NCBI GenBank assembly: GCA_050291585.1
Contig: JBNKKA010000118.1
Span: forward strand, 1-14,053
DNA length: 14,053 nucleotides
Origin: JASJCL01 sp050291585
GTDB taxonomy: Bacteria; Desulfobacterota; Desulfobacteria; Desulfobacterales; Desulfosarcinaceae
Direction: 5' to 3'
The notes under the pieces are model-generated. The model saw nothing but the letters and a program-made list of their open reading frames with translations. It searched no databases and was not told the DNA's origin. Positions 13,523 through 14,053 of this stretch are shown piece by piece; position 1 is the first letter of the stretch; each line of letters opens with the position of its first letter. A program made the translations under genes and the position numbers.

Positions 13523-14053
13523 ATGGCTGATGAGCCTGCCAAAAGTGAAACCTCCCAAGCCTTGGATCAAGGGCTAGCGGTGGGTGTCTCTCGGCTGACC
13601 CCCGAGAAGATCGAGAAAACGATTCTTGCCGTCATCGAAGGTGAGACCGGCGCGCGCCTCAAGACCTACGTGGAGACCTGTATCCACTGCGGTCTGTGCG
13701 CAGAGGCCTGCCACTACTACCTCTCCCACGATAAGGACCCCCGCTATTCTCCCGTGGGAAAAGTCAAACAGACCCTTTGGGAGATGCTCAAAAAAAAGGG
13801 ACGTGTCTCGCCGGCCTTCATCGAGAAGGCCGCCGTCATCGCCCACACCGAATGCAACCTGTGCAAGCGCTGCGCCCAATACTGCCCCTTTGGTATCGAC
13901 GTGGCCTATCTCATGCTGGTGGTGCGCCGCATCATCCACAAACTCGGCTGTACGCCCCTCTACATCCAGGATACGGCCCACAGCCACAGCGTCACCATGA
14001 ATCAAATGTGGGTCAAGGGCGATGAGTGGCCCGACACACTCCAGTGGCAGGAA
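13523..14053 (+). CDS. tmcB: TmcB, HdrD/DsrK-like iron-sulfur subunit, 3' end missing
   Basis: The first 177 residues of a cytoplasmic iron-sulfur subunit; the frame is open to the last base of the window. It starts MADEPAKSE, with AAGGAG eight bases before the ATG. Two [4Fe-4S] sets are present, C53/56/59/63 (CIHCGLCAEAC) and C111/114/117/121 (CNLCKRCAQYC, then PFGID). The region aligns well with HmcF residues 56-140, for example RLKTYVETC against RLRTWLEIC and YCPFGID in both. The CCG domain expected in this family would lie beyond the window. It should accept electrons from TmcC. DsrK is an alternative identity, but the tmcD and tmcC neighbours favour TmcB. tmcA may follow. Confidence 0.88.
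   Translation, partial: MADEPAKSETSQALDQGLAVGVSRLTPEKIEKTILAVIEGETGARLKTYVETCIHCGLCAEACHYYLSHDKDPRYSPVGKVKQTLWEMLKKKGRVSPAFIEKAAVIAHTECNLCKRCAQYCPFGIDVAYLMLVVRRIIHKLGCTPLYIQDTAHSHSVTMNQMWVKGDEWPDTLQWQE

Overview
The window most likely comes from a sulfate-reducing bacterium of the Desulfobacterota (former Deltaproteobacteria), moderately GC-rich. The grounds are two transmembrane redox complexes known mainly from this group: a full Hmc complex (high-molecular-weight cytochrome, hmcABCDEF) and most of a Tmc complex (tmcD, tmcC, tmcB). All recognisable genes are on the + strand. I cannot name the species from the sequence.

Layout. 3-404: the 3' part of an Rrf2-family regulator, open at the window start. 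481-6900: hmcA (16-heme periplasmic cytochrome), hmcB (Tat-exported, membrane-anchored four-cluster iron-sulfur protein), hmcC (NrfD-like membrane protein with ten helices), hmcD (42-residue membrane peptide), hmcE (NarI-like membrane cytochrome b) and hmcF (cytoplasmic HdrD/DsrK-like iron-sulfur protein). 6941-7486: an unrecognised soluble protein. 7497-10817: a tightly spaced or overlapping signalling set made of a tandem universal stress protein, a stand-alone receiver, and a receiver-PAS-PAS-histidine kinase. 10818-11492: about 670 bases without a convincing gene, carrying a near-perfect sigma-54 promoter (10952-10967) and a palindrome where transcription would start. 11493-14053: tmcD, tmcC and tmcB; tmcB runs off the window end. 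tmcA (type II cytochrome c3) is not in the window and may lie just downstream.

How the parts would work together. By family knowledge, Hmc and Tmc carry electrons between periplasmic c-type cytochromes (reduced by hydrogenases or formate dehydrogenases) and the cytoplasmic side of the membrane. There the HmcF/TmcB subunits resemble the heterodisulfide-reductase-type subunit DsrK. HmcE/TmcC and HmcF/TmcB are visibly paralogous pairs, so two related complexes are encoded side by side with a signalling set between them. An Rrf2 protein upstream and the phosphorelay proteins downstream are the obvious candidate regulators of hmc. The sigma-54 promoter is a candidate for control of tmc or of an unrecognised transcript in the gap.

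Points most worth following: the shared hmc-signalling-tmc locus, the sigma-54 promoter with its 500-base leader, the long Ala/Glu-rich tail on HmcB, the unknown gene after hmcF, the cysteine motif in the kinase PAS domain, and the tryptophan-rich propeller TmcD.
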